NCBI GenBank assembly: GCA_934256705.1
Contig: CAKQPF010000011.1
Location: 1 to 64,000, forward strand
Length of the DNA: 64,000 nt
Source of the DNA: an uncultured Prevotella sp.
GTDB taxonomy: Bacteria; Bacteroidota; Bacteroidia; Bacteroidales; Bacteroidaceae
Direction of reading: 5' to 3'
A model generated the notes under the pieces. That model ran no database searches. It was given only the letters and a program-made list of their open reading frames with translations, and was not told the DNA's origin. Both the position numbers and the translations under genes were made by a program. This document shows positions 32,699 through 41,362 of the stretch, one piece after another. Each line of letters opens with the position of its first letter. Within the stretch, counting starts at the first letter, position 1.

Positions 32699-33853
32699 AT
32701 GAAACAGCAGATATGTATTCTTGGAAGTACCGGTTCCATCGGTACTCAGGCTCTTCAAGTCATTGAAGAGCAAAGCGAACGCTTTGAAGCTTATTGCCTT
32801 ACGGCGAACAATAAGGTGGAACTGCTTGCCGAGCAGGCACGCAAATTCCGTCCGGCGGCTGTCGTGATAGCCAATGAAAGCAAATACGACGCCCTCGTTT
32901 CCCTCCTCAGTGACTGTCCCGACATAAAGGTTTATGCCGGAGCCAAGGCGCTGTGTGACATCGTTGAGGCTGGTCCTATTGACATGGTGCTGACAGCAAT
33001 GGTGGGATTTGCAGGACTTGAGCCTACCATCCATGCCATTAAGGCGCGTAAGAAGATATGCCTTGCCAATAAGGAGACGCTCGTGGTGGCAGGCGAACTC
33101 GTCATGGGACTTGCCGAACAGTATCATGCTCCAATCCTGCCTGTTGACTCCGAGCATTCCGCTATCTTCCAGTCTCTCGTGGGAGACCATGGCAATGAGA
33201 TAGAGAAAATCCTGCTCACAGCCTCTGGCGGGCCTTTCCGGCAGTTCTCTTTGGAGCAGATGAAGAGCGTCACGGCGGCGGATGCACTCAAGCATCCTAC
33301 ATGGGATATGGGCGCAAAGATCACCATCGACTCCGCTTCCATGATGAACAAGGGCTTTGAAGTCATAGAGGCAAAATGGCTCTTTGGCGTTGATGCCGAC
33401 CGAATCCAGGTGCTGGTGCATCCTCAGAGCATTGTTCATAGTGCGGTGCAGTATCGTGATGGAGCAGTGAAAGCCCAGCTTGGAGTGCCTGATATGCGCC
33501 TTCCTATCCAGTATGCTTTCACATTCCCTGAGCGTCTTCACATGAGTGGTGAGCGCCTTGACTTGTTCAAGACCCCGTTGGAGTTCTTTGAGCCCGACCT
33601 TGAGAAGTTCCAATGTCTCGCCCTTGCCTATGAAACCATACGTCGTGGTGGCAATGCTGCCTGTGTGGTCAACGCTGCAAATGAAGTGGTCAATCTCGCT
33701 TTCCGACAGGGCAAATGTGGTTTCCTCGACATGGGTGACATCATAGCCAAGACGCTTGACAAGGCTACTGTAATCCAAAAGCCTACACTCGACGACTATC
33801 TCGCTTCCGACCTTGAGGCTCGACGCATCGCTTCCGAACTCCTTTCTCTATAG
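32699..33853 (+). CDS. dxr: 1-deoxy-D-xylulose 5-phosphate reductoisomerase
   Basis: Second step of the MEP isoprenoid pathway: DXP to MEP with NADPH. Signatures are the NADPH loop ILGSTGSIGTQALQVI at the start, metal and substrate motifs ILPVDSEHSAIFQ and LTASGGPFR, then HPTWDMGAKITIDSASMMNK. The 384-residue length from ATG 32699 is typical; a TTG start at 32660 adds residues without conservation. It follows murA-rimM in the same direction, 47 bp after rimM. Confidence 0.95.
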   Translation: MKQQICILGSTGSIGTQALQVIEEQSERFEAYCLTANNKVELLAEQARKFRPAAVVIANESKYDALVSLLSDCPDIKVYAGAKALCDIVEAGPIDMVLTAMVGFAGLEPTIHAIKARKKICLANKETLVVAGELVMGLAEQYHAPILPVDSEHSAIFQSLVGDHGNEIEKILLTASGGPFRQFSLEQMKSVTAADALKHPTWDMGAKITIDSASMMNKGFEVIEAKWLFGVDADRIQVLVHPQSIVHSAVQYRDGAVKAQLGVPDMRLPIQYAFTFPERLHMSGERLDLFKTPLEFFEPDLEKFQCLALAYETIRRGGNAACVVNAANEVVNLAFRQGKCGFLDMGDIIAKTLDKATVIQKPTLDDYLASDLEARRIASELLSL

Positions 33854-33854
33854 G

Positions 33855-33893
33855 TAATATGGAATAGGTAATAGGAAATAGGAGATTACACTA
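33855..33893 (+). repeat. GGAATAGG simple-sequence run
   Basis: GGTAATATGGAATAGGTAAT and GGAAATAGGAGATTACAC match the runs at 23945-24006. They lie between dxr and rseP. Confidence 0.4.
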
Positions 33894-33934
33894 TGTCACT
33901 AATGTAAATTATCACAATATTCTATCGAAATTAA

Positions 33935-35473
33935 ATGGAAGTTTTTTTAATAAGAACAGCGCAGTTTATCCTCGCGATAACGCTGCTTGTCTTCCTTCAT
34001 GAAGGCGGACACTTTACATTTGCGAAACTTTTCAAGACGAGAGTATCGCGTTTCTATATCTTCGCAAACTGGAAGTTCCACCTCTGGAGCAGTTATGACA
34101 ACTGGTTTCGTCGCCTCATTGGCAAAAAGCCTGTCACGGAACGTGACAACGAAGGCGTAAACTTCTTCCAGCAGGTGAAGAACTGGTACTACTCTGCCAC
34201 AGGCAAAAAGGACCGCATCGTCACCAAGAACGTAGGCAACAAGAAGTATGATGACAACGTAGGAACCGAGTATGGTATCGGTTGGCTCCCTATTGGAGGC
34301 TACTGCCAGATAGATGGTATGATCGATGAAACGCAGACTGCCGAGAAACTTTCCTCGCCTGCACAGCCTTGGGAGTTCCGCAGCAAGAAGGCATACCAGC
34401 GCCTTCTCATCATGGCAGGTGGCGTAATGGTCAATTTCGTTCTCGCTCTCGTTATCTATTCAGCCGTGTTCTATTTCCACGGAGACGACTATTATGCCGT
34501 TCAGGACATGACAATGGGCATGAAATTCAATGATGATGCCAAGGCTCTCGGCTTCAAGGACGGGGATATCCTCATGTCTTCCGACCGTGGAGAATTCAAG
34601 GATTTCAGTGCAGACCTCATGCGTGACATCTCCAAAGCCACAGAGGTGACCGTGAAGCGTGACGGCAAAGAGGTGGCAATAGCTATGCCTGGAGACCTCA
34701 ATCTTCTCGATATGCTCAAGACGGAGCCTGTATTCTGCCGTCCGTTTGTGCCGGCAGAAGTGGATACTGTCATCGCTGGCACACCGGCAGCAAAGATCTC
34801 CATCGCCAAGGGAGACGTCATAGTGAAGATTGACGACAAGGCTATCGACTCATGGAATGCCTTCACTTACGAGAGTGGACGCATCGTGGATGCCCTCGCT
34901 GACGCAAAGACCACCAAGGACAGCACCGCTGTGCTCACTCGCACCATCGTATGGAAGAAGGCTGGCACCGAAACAATGGACACGGCAAAGGTGACCTTCG
35001 GATATGATGACGGCCGTGCATTGCTCGGTGTAGGCATGACTACGATAGCGCATTACTATAAGCCACACCACGTGGATTACGATATTCTGCCAAGTATCAA
35101 TGCTGGTTGCAGTTATGGTATAGGCGTACTCGGTGGCTATGTGAGCGACCTCAAGTATGTGGCAAGCAAGGAAGGCGCCAAGAGCCTCGGCGGTTTTGGA
35201 GCCATAGGCAGTATGTTCCCACCTGTTTGGGACTGGATTACCTTCTGGAAGATGACTGCTTTCCTCAGCATTATCCTTGCTTTCATGAATATCATTCCTA
35301 TTCCAGGACTTGATGGCGGACATATTCTCTTCCTCCTTTATGAGGTGGTGACACGTCGCCAGCCAAGCCTTAAGTTCCTGCAGATTTCACAAAATATCGG
35401 CATGGGCTTCCTTCTTCTGCTCATGGTGATGGCTAATATCAATGACATACTCCGCTGGATAGGAGTGATGTAA
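33935..35473 (+). CDS. rseP: RseP-type site-2 zinc metalloprotease
   Basis: An inner-membrane protease that cuts substrates within the membrane. HEGGH (HExxH) lies at about residues 22-26 in the first transmembrane helix; the second metal ligand is in IPIPGLDGGHI near the C-terminus. Between them is a long periplasmic part with PDZ-like segments (about residues 185-360). At 512 residues it is longer than the E. coli enzyme but usual for Bacteroidota. It commonly follows dxr, as here, and would control an envelope-stress sigma factor. Confidence 0.93.
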   Translation: MEVFLIRTAQFILAITLLVFLHEGGHFTFAKLFKTRVSRFYIFANWKFHLWSSYDNWFRRLIGKKPVTERDNEGVNFFQQVKNWYYSATGKKDRIVTKNVGNKKYDDNVGTEYGIGWLPIGGYCQIDGMIDETQTAEKLSSPAQPWEFRSKKAYQRLLIMAGGVMVNFVLALVIYSAVFYFHGDDYYAVQDMTMGMKFNDDAKALGFKDGDILMSSDRGEFKDFSADLMRDISKATEVTVKRDGKEVAIAMPGDLNLLDMLKTEPVFCRPFVPAEVDTVIAGTPAAKISIAKGDVIVKIDDKAIDSWNAFTYESGRIVDALADAKTTKDSTAVLTRTIVWKKAGTETMDTAKVTFGYDDGRALLGVGMTTIAHYYKPHHVDYDILPSINAGCSYGIGVLGGYVSDLKYVASKEGAKSLGGFGAIGSMFPPVWDWITFWKMTAFLSIILAFMNIIPIPGLDGGHILFLLYEVVTRRQPSLKFLQISQNIGMGFLLLLMVMANINDILRWIGVM

Positions 35474-35486
35474 GGTGCAGAATAGA

Positions 35487-35562
35487 TAAAATATCAATAA
35501 ATAAAAACAAAGAAAAATATATTTTCATGTTTATTCTTTATTTTTATTTATTGATATTTTTT
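35487..35562. repeat. AT-rich hairpin, family copy 4
   Basis: AAAATATCAATAAATAAAAA and TTTTTATTTATTGATATTTT are exact reverse complements of 20 bp with about 34 nt between. It follows rseP directly and is the best-preserved copy of the family; a terminator role is likely here. Confidence 0.65.
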
Positions 35563-35613
35563 GTAAAGAAGTAGTACGTTTACCATATTATCTAACAACT
35601 AACTAACACTTTT

Positions 35614-36936
35614 ATGCAAACATCATTTAGAAAACTATTCTTGGCAGTCGTCCTATGGATGATGACTGTCAGCACAGCGTGCGCTGAAAATTATCCTTAT
35701 CGCAGTGATTTCTTATGGGTTACAACGCCTGATCATGCCGATTGGCTCTACAAGACTGGTGAGAAAGCGTCAGTGGAGGTGCAACTATATAAATATGGTG
35801 TGCCACAGAATGCCGAGATTTCTTACACCATCAGCCGCGATATGCTGGAGCCTGAGAGCAGTGGCAAGGCTACATTGAAGAATGGTAGGGTAGTGGTGAA
35901 AATGGGAACACGCCGTGAGCCTGGATTTCTTGACCTCAAACTGACTGCTAAAATCAATGGCGCTACTACCTCACATCATGTGAAAGTGGGCTTCTCTGTG
36001 GATAAAATCATGCCTTACACCAAGGAACCGGCTGATTTTACCGCCTTTTGGCAGAAAGAAATGGATGCTTTGAAGTCGCTTCCGCTCCGCTATACTATCA
36101 ATCCTGCGCATGAATATGACACTGACAAGGCTGATGCTTACCTCGTGCGCCTGGAAGTAAACAAGCAGAGACAGTGCATCTATGGTTATCTCTTCATTCC
36201 TAAAGCCCACAAAAAAGGAGCTTGCCCTATCGTAATATGCCCTCCTGGAGCTGGCGTAAAGACCATCAAAGAACCGCTTCGCCATCGTTATTACGCAGAC
36301 AATGGTTGCATACGCTTCGAGACAGAGATACATGGTCTCGACCCAAGAATGACGGAGAAGCAGTTTAAGGAAATCAGTACAGCCCTTAATACAGGTGTCA
36401 ATGGCTATTTGTGTCAAGGACTCGACTCTCGCGATAATTATTATATGAAGCACGTCTATCTCGGATTGGTGCTTGCTGTCGATTTCCTCACCTCCCTTCC
36501 TGAGTGGGATGGCAAGAATGTTGCCGTGCAGGGAGGCAGTCAGGGCGGCGCTTTAAGTCTTGTCTTGGCAGCCCTTGACAGTCGCGTAACGCTCTGCTGT
36601 GCCAACCATCCTGCCCTTGCAGACATGGCGGCTTACCGTGAAAAGGGCAGAACGGGCGGTTATCCACACATGCACCGTATCGGTGTGCTCAATGATATCG
36701 CTGAGAAGACCCTGCAATATTACGACGTTGTCAATTTCGCGCGCCACATCAAGTGCCCGGTCCGCATGACATGGGGATATAATGACAACACTTGTCCGCC
36801 TACAACCAGCTACGCTGTATGGAATGTCCTCAAGTGTCCTAAGTCGTCTCTCGTCACTCCTATCAACGAGCATTGGACCAGCGAAGCCACAGAAAAGGCG
36901 CATTGCGACTGGATTTTGTCAAATCTCAGTAAGTAG
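35614..36936 (+). CDS. Acetylxylan esterase (CE7/AXE1 family)
   Basis: A secreted alpha/beta hydrolase that removes acetyl groups from xylan and xylo-oligosaccharides. A signal peptide (residues 1-24, ending STACAEN) is followed by an Ig-like N-terminal part and the CE7 catalytic domain from about residue 140. The nucleophile Ser309 is in GGSQGG, the acid Asp391 in WGYNDNTCPP and the base His420 in NEHW. It has no neighbouring polysaccharide-utilisation genes in the window. A strong two-way terminator follows. Confidence 0.9.
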   Translation: MQTSFRKLFLAVVLWMMTVSTACAENYPYRSDFLWVTTPDHADWLYKTGEKASVEVQLYKYGVPQNAEISYTISRDMLEPESSGKATLKNGRVVVKMGTRREPGFLDLKLTAKINGATTSHHVKVGFSVDKIMPYTKEPADFTAFWQKEMDALKSLPLRYTINPAHEYDTDKADAYLVRLEVNKQRQCIYGYLFIPKAHKKGACPIVICPPGAGVKTIKEPLRHRYYADNGCIRFETEIHGLDPRMTEKQFKEISTALNTGVNGYLCQGLDSRDNYYMKHVYLGLVLAVDFLTSLPEWDGKNVAVQGGSQGGALSLVLAALDSRVTLCCANHPALADMAAYREKGRTGGYPHMHRIGVLNDIAEKTLQYYDVVNFARHIKCPVRMTWGYNDNTCPPTTSYAVWNVLKCPKSSLVTPINEHWTSEATEKAHCDWILSNLSK

Positions 36937-37071
36937 TTGGCTTTCTTTCTAATAGACCTTGTAAGAGTTCTTCAATCAAAAAGATAGTTTTTTATAGAAT
37001 TCAAATATGTGCAAGATGCTCTGAAATACGTATTTCTATTTCATATCCTGACTACATTATTGAGTAATAAT

Positions 37072-37107
37072 AACGCCCTGTAATGATGATTTTCATTACA
37101 GGGCGTT
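37072..37107. terminator. Two-way terminator between the esterase and DUF3791 genes
   Basis: A perfect 15-bp stem (AACGCCCTGTAATGA and its mirror) with loop TGATTT. The genes on either side converge on it. Confidence 0.85.
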
Positions 37108-37137
37108 TCGATTATTTGCAATTTTCTCTTTGATGTT

Positions 37138-37362
37138 TTATTTTACCACACCAGTTTCTATTTCATTCTCTAAAAAAGAGAAGACATATACAGCTCCCTC
37201 GTAATACAAACCACAGGCAGGTTCACACAGACGCTTGTATGTCTCAGAAGAATATAGCTCATCGAGGGCTTTCTTCATGTCCCAACCATATTTTTGCATT
37301 AGCATCTCAACTAATTCCGTTGAGAGACATTCTATTTGGAATTGAATATCTTGGCTCATCAT
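37138..37362 (-). CDS. DUF3791 protein (downstream member of toxin module)
   Basis: A 74-residue protein of the DUF3791 family (FQIECLSTELVEMLMQKYGW, KALDELYSSETYKRL, LYYEGAVYVFSFLENEI). These small proteins occur beside DUF3990 proteins and are presumed antitoxin-like partners. Its start touches the stop of the DUF3990 gene (shared base at 37362), so they are co-translated. A second, shorter-motif DUF3791 relative lies at the head of the operon. Confidence 0.8.
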   Translation of the reverse strand: MMSQDIQFQIECLSTELVEMLMQKYGWDMKKALDELYSSETYKRLCEPACGLYYEGAVYVFSFLENEIETGVVK

Positions 37363-37847
37363 TATATTTTCCTTAAATATCTTATTGCTTTTTCTGTTCC
37401 AAAGAAGTATTGGATTGCAGGCTTTCTAAAGCGTAGTTCTTCTATCATTCGGTCTATATCAATATAGCCCAACATATAGCGACGCATCTGTAGACCTACT
37501 GTGTCATCAGCAATAGGACCTATCACTATGTCATAAGTGTGAGCCGGCGCGGATGTCAGATTCTTTCTGTTCATCAGAATAAATTCCGCCCACTCTTTAG
37601 AATAATCTACAAAAACCTTTACTGATAAAGGGGAAGATTCGTCAGTAAGTACAGTTTCATCAAATATAAACGTATTTACTATCGGTTTCCCTTCTTTCTG
37701 TCTTTGAGTTGTACGAATAGCCATTTCCATAGCTTGTGACTCATTAGGATTTAGATAAAAACCGCACCCGAAATCCTTGCCTTTGCGTGAAAGGCATAGG
37801 TCTATTTCGTTAATAATGACATTACTTCCGTGATATAGTTTTAGCAT
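37362..37847 (-). CDS. DUF3990 protein, predicted ADP-ribosyltransferase-fold toxin
   Basis: A 161-residue protein. LYHGSN (His6) and DFGCGFYLN (Tyr31) match the His and Tyr positions of the H-Y-E type ADP-ribosyltransferase fold; KEWAEFILMNRKN and VIGPIADD are typical of DUF3990. The fold link is family knowledge; enzyme activity and target are unproven. ATG 37847 overlaps the upstream DUF3791 stop by 7 nt; a longer frame to 37934 would lie inside that gene. DUF3791 proteins encoded on both sides are likely its neutralisers. Confidence 0.8.
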   Translation of the reverse strand: MLKLYHGSNVIINEIDLCLSRKGKDFGCGFYLNPNESQAMEMAIRTTQRQKEGKPIVNTFIFDETVLTDESSPLSVKVFVDYSKEWAEFILMNRKNLTSAPAHTYDIVIGPIADDTVGLQMRRYMLGYIDIDRMIEELRFRKPAIQYFFGTEKAIRYLRKI

Positions 37848-38065
37848 CCTAATCGTCCTCCATTCTTTTGACATAATAACGTAATATCCTCCACTGCGTC
37901 CTCTATAGAAAGAGTGTGCTCTGCTGCGTAACAATCTATAAGGAAATCTATTCCTTTGAATCTACGCAAATATGCATAAGATTGCGCTAATGTCAGTTGG
38001 AAGCGATTTGCGAATGCACTGACACAGCAGTTTACGTATTCTATTATGTTATGAGTCAAATCCAT
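37841..38065 (-). CDS. DUF3791 protein (upstream member of toxin module)
   Basis: A 74-residue protein, first gene of the operon: NIIEYVNCCVSAFANRFQLT, AQSYAYLRRFKGIDFLIDCY, AEHTLSIEDAVEDI. It is diverged from the DUF3791 protein at 37138-37362 but has the same helix pattern and size. A good promoter precedes it (38092-38122). Confidence 0.75.
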   Translation of the reverse strand: MDLTHNIIEYVNCCVSAFANRFQLTLAQSYAYLRRFKGIDFLIDCYAAEHTLSIEDAVEDITLLCQKNGGRLGC

Positions 38066-38091
38066 ATCCTTATAATTTCGGTTTCTGTTTG

Positions 38092-38122
38092 CAAATATAC
38101 AGTATTATTTCGAAACTGCAAA
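38092..38122 (-). promoter_or_regulatory. Promoter of the DUF3791-DUF3990-DUF3791 operon
   Basis: On the minus strand: -33 TTTG (38119-38122), 19-bp spacer, -7 TATATTTG (38092-38099), 27 bp before the first start codon. Confidence 0.65.
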
Positions 38123-38130
38123 GTTTCCTA

Positions 38131-38319
38131 TTATTTTCTTTCATAAAATGGATATTGTTGGTATGCTTCGCGCTTTTCCATTGATTTATATTTCTGATTG
38201 ATAAATCTCATCATTTGTAGTTTCAAATATTTGTGCGTGCAATCAGAAGCAACCTTTTTATTGTTAATATAGTCCAAGCTCTGAGTCCTGAAAAGGGGAA
38301 TGGCTGGATTGCTATTCAA
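38131..38319 (-). CDS. Small hypothetical protein or gene remnant
   Basis: An open frame of 62 codons (start MNSNPAIPLFRTQSLDYINN, Lys/Arg/Tyr-rich C-terminal half). I recognise no family. It lies upstream of the toxin-module promoter and has no clear promoter of its own. It could be a fragment of a decayed gene or chance. Confidence 0.25.
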   Translation of the reverse strand: MNSNPAIPLFRTQSLDYINNKKVASDCTHKYLKLQMMRFINQKYKSMEKREAYQQYPFYERK

Positions 38320-38407
38320 GAAACTGCAAATGCCTTCAGATACGTGAATTATAGCGTAAAAATGTAAGTGTCAGAGTAATAAACAGTTATGATTTTTCAG
38401 TCGCAAA

Positions 38408-38540
38408 AGGAAAACAAAAGCGAGGCAATAGCATAGATATTAGGAGGTAAAAGCATAGTTATTAGGAGGTAAAAGCTAAGATATTGCAAGGTGAAATCAC
38501 TGCTTTATGACAGGAAAAACATGGTGAAAACTGTGGAAAA
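38408..38540. repeat. 22-bp-pitch array element, copy B
   Basis: Three boxes start at 38425, 38447 and 38469 (GCAATAGCATAGATATTAGG, GTAAAAGCATAGTTATTAGG, GTAAAAGCTAAGATATTGCA). The left flank AAAAGGAAAACAAAAG resembles that of the other copies; the right flank is the least conserved of the four. The gene-free stretch 38320-39432 holds this element, the candidate small RNA (38636-38908) and the msbA promoter. Confidence 0.7.
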
Positions 38541-38635
38541 CTTGCTTTTTTGCCTTCAAAACATGGGAAAATAGCGTTGCGAAACCTGATTTTCAGGAGT
38601 TTGCTTTGTAACTCAAAGTTCGAATAAAATGATAC

Positions 38636-38908
38636 AAAGAAAAATGCGCTGCTACTCTTCACGAGCTGCAGCGCATTGAAAAAAATATGTTTAACTAAAA
38701 TCCTTTTCAAAATTGAAAGAAAACTTCACAGTCTTCTTTTTGTTATCCAAGAGTCAAACAATCTTTAACCTAATAACTAAAACCTAAATCTATTATTCTA
38801 CTAACCTAAACAATCACTATTGTAAGTGTCAGAGAGGAAATCTTTTCCGGAGTGGTTTCCTTTCAGAGTCCGTCTGAAGTTTCATTGGAAATCTCCTTTT
38901 TTCCTTTT
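38636..38908 (-). ncRNA. Candidate small RNA of about 270 nt
   Basis: The region has a good promoter (38916-38947) at its upstream end and a G/C-rich hairpin with a U-run at its downstream end (38641-38677). On the minus strand the hairpin is AATGCGCTGC/GCAGCGCATT followed by TTTTTCTTTG. Nothing in between looks like a gene. Short inverted repeats (TTCAG/CTGAA, GGAGATTTCC region) suggest structure. It matches no RNA family I know. Confidence 0.45.
38641..38677 (-). terminator. Terminator of the candidate small RNA
   Basis: A 10-bp stem (AATGCGCTGC with GCAGCGCATT) and a 15-nt loop, followed on the minus strand by TTTTTCTTTG. No protein gene ends nearby on that strand. Confidence 0.65.
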
Positions 38909-38915
38909 GACGATG

Positions 38916-38947
38916 CAAAGGTATAAACTTTTTGTTGTGTGCGCAAA
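38916..38947 (-). promoter_or_regulatory. Promoter of the candidate small RNA
   Basis: On the minus strand: TTTG (38944-38947), 20-bp spacer, TACCTTTG (38916-38923). Both boxes match the Bacteroidota consensus exactly, which is rare in this window. Confidence 0.6.
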
Positions 38948-39355
38948 CAATTTCAAAAGAAAATGATGAAAAATCTGTTTTCTTTGATATATATCAATGG
39001 TTTTAGTTGTTTCTGAATGATATCAGTGTGGATTTTACAGTTTTTTGCAGTTCATAATATTTCTTTACACAGGTTTTCTGTATCTTCTTGTGTTTAAGCG
39101 TGTAAGCGATTGCATGACTCAAAATCCACTTTCCCGGTTTTCACGGTTTTGCGTCTGTGTGGCTTTGTGTTTTGTTTTATATTCGATCAATTAGTGGGGT
39201 TTTTCAAAACAGATTTTCAAATAATTGTTGTATATTTTTACAAATTACAATAAAAATGCCTTTTTCCTTGGTTTTCCAGCAGGAAAAAACAAGACACCTG
39301 CATTCGTTTCTTTTGCCTTTTTTCTGTCAATAAAGTAGCGTAATTGCCGGAAAAA

Positions 39356-39387
39356 TTTCCATATATTATAAATAATGTGTAACTTTG
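39356..39387 (+). promoter_or_regulatory. Promoter of the MsbA-like gene
   Basis: TTTC at 39356-39359, 20-bp spacer, TAACTTTG at 39380-39387; the start codon is 45 bp downstream. Confidence 0.6.
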
Positions 39388-39432
39388 CACGGAATATACA
39401 GAATTAAGACAAAACAACAACGTAATTACTAC

Positions 39433-41277
39433 ATGAAAGAATTTCTCCAGGTGCTACGCCGCTTCGTGCCGCCATACAAAAAATATCTTGCGCTCTCCGT
39501 CATATTCAATGTCCTGTCGGCTGCGCTCAACATATTCTCTTTTGCCACGCTTATCCCTATCCTCCAGATTATTTTCCAGGTAGGGGACACCAACAAGGCA
39601 ACGACGCTCATGGCTTGGGACTGGGGAAACATCAAGGATGTGCTGAGCAATAATGCTGATTACTATGTCAACACGATGATAATTGAATGGGGTGAATCGA
39701 CCACACTGCTCGTCATTGGCATCGCTCTGGCTGTGATGACCGGACTCAAGACCGGTGCTTACTTCCTTTCTTCCGCCACCATCATCCCTATCCGCACGGG
39801 AGTGGTGAGGGATATCCGAAACCAGCTCTACCGCAAAATTACGAGTCTGCCGCTCTCTTTCTTCAGCGAAGAGCGCAAGGGAGACATCATCGCGCGTATG
39901 TCTGGCGACGTGCAGGAGATAGAGAGTAGCATCATGTCGAGCCTCGATATGCTCTTCAAGAATCCGGTGCTTATCATTGTCTATTTCGGCACGATGCTCT
40001 TCATCTCATGGCAGCTTACGCTTTTCACCATCGTCTTCGTGCCGGTGTTCGGCTGGTTCATGGGCGTGGTGGGCAGAAAGCTCAAGCGCAGGTCCATCGA
40101 GGCACAGGCTCTCTGGAGCGATACGATGAGCCAGGTGGAGGAAACGCTCGGCGGACTGCGTATCATCAAGGCGTTCTGTGCTGAAGACAAGATGAACGCA
40201 CGCTTTGATGCAATCAATTCCGGCTACCGCAACAATATCATGCGAGTGAACATACGCCAGCAGATGGCACACCCGATGTCGGAGTTTCTCGGCACGGTGA
40301 TGATCGTTATAGTGCTCTGGTTCGGCGGTATGCTGGTCCTCGGTGGCTATGCTCTCTCTGGTCCTACGTTCATTTATTACATGGTAATCCTCTATAGCAT
40401 CATCAATCCGCTGAAGGAATTCTCCAAGGCAGGTTACAATATTCCTAAAGGACTCGCCTCTATGGAGCGCGTGGACAAGATTCTCCAGGCGCAGGACACT
40501 ATTCCGGAGAAGGCTGATCCGGTGCATATCAAGTCGTTCGAGCATGAGATTGAGTTCCGCAATGTGTCGTTCGCTTACTCCGACACCAAGACCGGTGAAC
40601 CGCATTGGGTGCTCCGAAACATCAACATCACTATCCCGAAGGGCAAGACTATCGCTCTCGTAGGACAGTCAGGCTCGGGCAAATCCACTCTCGTAGATCT
40701 CATTCCACGCTATTATGACACAGTGGAAGGCGAGGTGCTAATCGACGGTATCAATGTGAAAGACCTCGGAATACATGACCTGAGGCAGTTGATCGGTAAT
40801 GTCAATCAGGAGGCTATCCTCTTCAATGATACTTTCTATAATAATATCACCTTCGGAGTAGATTCTGCTACGCAGGAAGAAGTGGAGAATGCAGCACGCA
40901 TTGCCAATGCGCATGAGTTTATCACGGCTTCCGAAGACGGTTACAACACGATGATTGGCGACCGTGGCGGCCGTCTATCCGGTGGTCAGCGCCAGCGTGT
41001 CAGCATTGCCCGTGCCATCCTGAAGAATCCTCCTATCCTCATTCTCGATGAGGCTACGTCCGCCCTCGACACTGAGTCGGAGCGCCTTGTGCAGGATGCT
41101 CTGGAGCGTCTTATGAAGACACGCACCACTGTTGCCATAGCCCATCGCCTCTCCACCATCCGCAATGCGGACGAGATATACGTTCTCCATGAAGGAGAAA
41201 TCGTGGAGAGCGGCACGCATGAGTCACTCCTCGCCATCGATGGATACTATCGCAAGCTGCATGATATGCAGGCATAA
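39433..41277 (+). CDS. MsbA-like lipid exporter (ABC half-transporter)
   Basis: A 614-residue fusion of a six-helix exporter domain (to about residue 350) and an ATPase. Walker A GQSGSGKST is at about 411, the signature LSGGQRQRVS at about 515, Walker B ILILDEATSALD near 537 and the H-loop in VAIAHRLST. It would flip lipid A or another lipid-linked product across the inner membrane as a homodimer. ATG 39433 follows a promoter at 39380. It heads a run of envelope genes (LtaS-like, LpxL-like, LtaS-like). Confidence 0.88.
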   Translation: MKEFLQVLRRFVPPYKKYLALSVIFNVLSAALNIFSFATLIPILQIIFQVGDTNKATTLMAWDWGNIKDVLSNNADYYVNTMIIEWGESTTLLVIGIALAVMTGLKTGAYFLSSATIIPIRTGVVRDIRNQLYRKITSLPLSFFSEERKGDIIARMSGDVQEIESSIMSSLDMLFKNPVLIIVYFGTMLFISWQLTLFTIVFVPVFGWFMGVVGRKLKRRSIEAQALWSDTMSQVEETLGGLRIIKAFCAEDKMNARFDAINSGYRNNIMRVNIRQQMAHPMSEFLGTVMIVIVLWFGGMLVLGGYALSGPTFIYYMVILYSIINPLKEFSKAGYNIPKGLASMERVDKILQAQDTIPEKADPVHIKSFEHEIEFRNVSFAYSDTKTGEPHWVLRNINITIPKGKTIALVGQSGSGKSTLVDLIPRYYDTVEGEVLIDGINVKDLGIHDLRQLIGNVNQEAILFNDTFYNNITFGVDSATQEEVENAARIANAHEFITASEDGYNTMIGDRGGRLSGGQRQRVSIARAILKNPPILILDEATSALDTESERLVQDALERLMKTRTTVAIAHRLSTIRNADEIYVLHEGEIVESGTHESLLAIDGYYRKLHDMQA

Positions 41278-41289
41278 GTCCCATACCCA

Positions 41290-41320
41290 CCGCCCCTGTG
41301 TCAGCCGCGTTACCGGCTGA
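41290..41320 (+). promoter_or_regulatory. Leader hairpin H2, before the first LtaS-like gene
   Basis: CCGCCCCTGTG, then stem TCAGCCG, loop CGTTAC, stem CGGCTGA. It lies 12 nt after the MsbA-like stop codon and 42 nt before the next start codon. Confidence 0.65.
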
Positions 41321-41362
41321 TATCTCCAATATCCTCACCCTCAATCCCCCAATTCCAAGAAA

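Noticed and set aside
32678..33778. 366-codon minus-strand frame opposite dxr
   Set aside because: Shadow of dxr with no recognisable domain.
38462..38710. 82-codon minus-strand open frame
   Set aside because: It would cross the strong terminator at 38641-38677 and a 22-bp array; no family signs.
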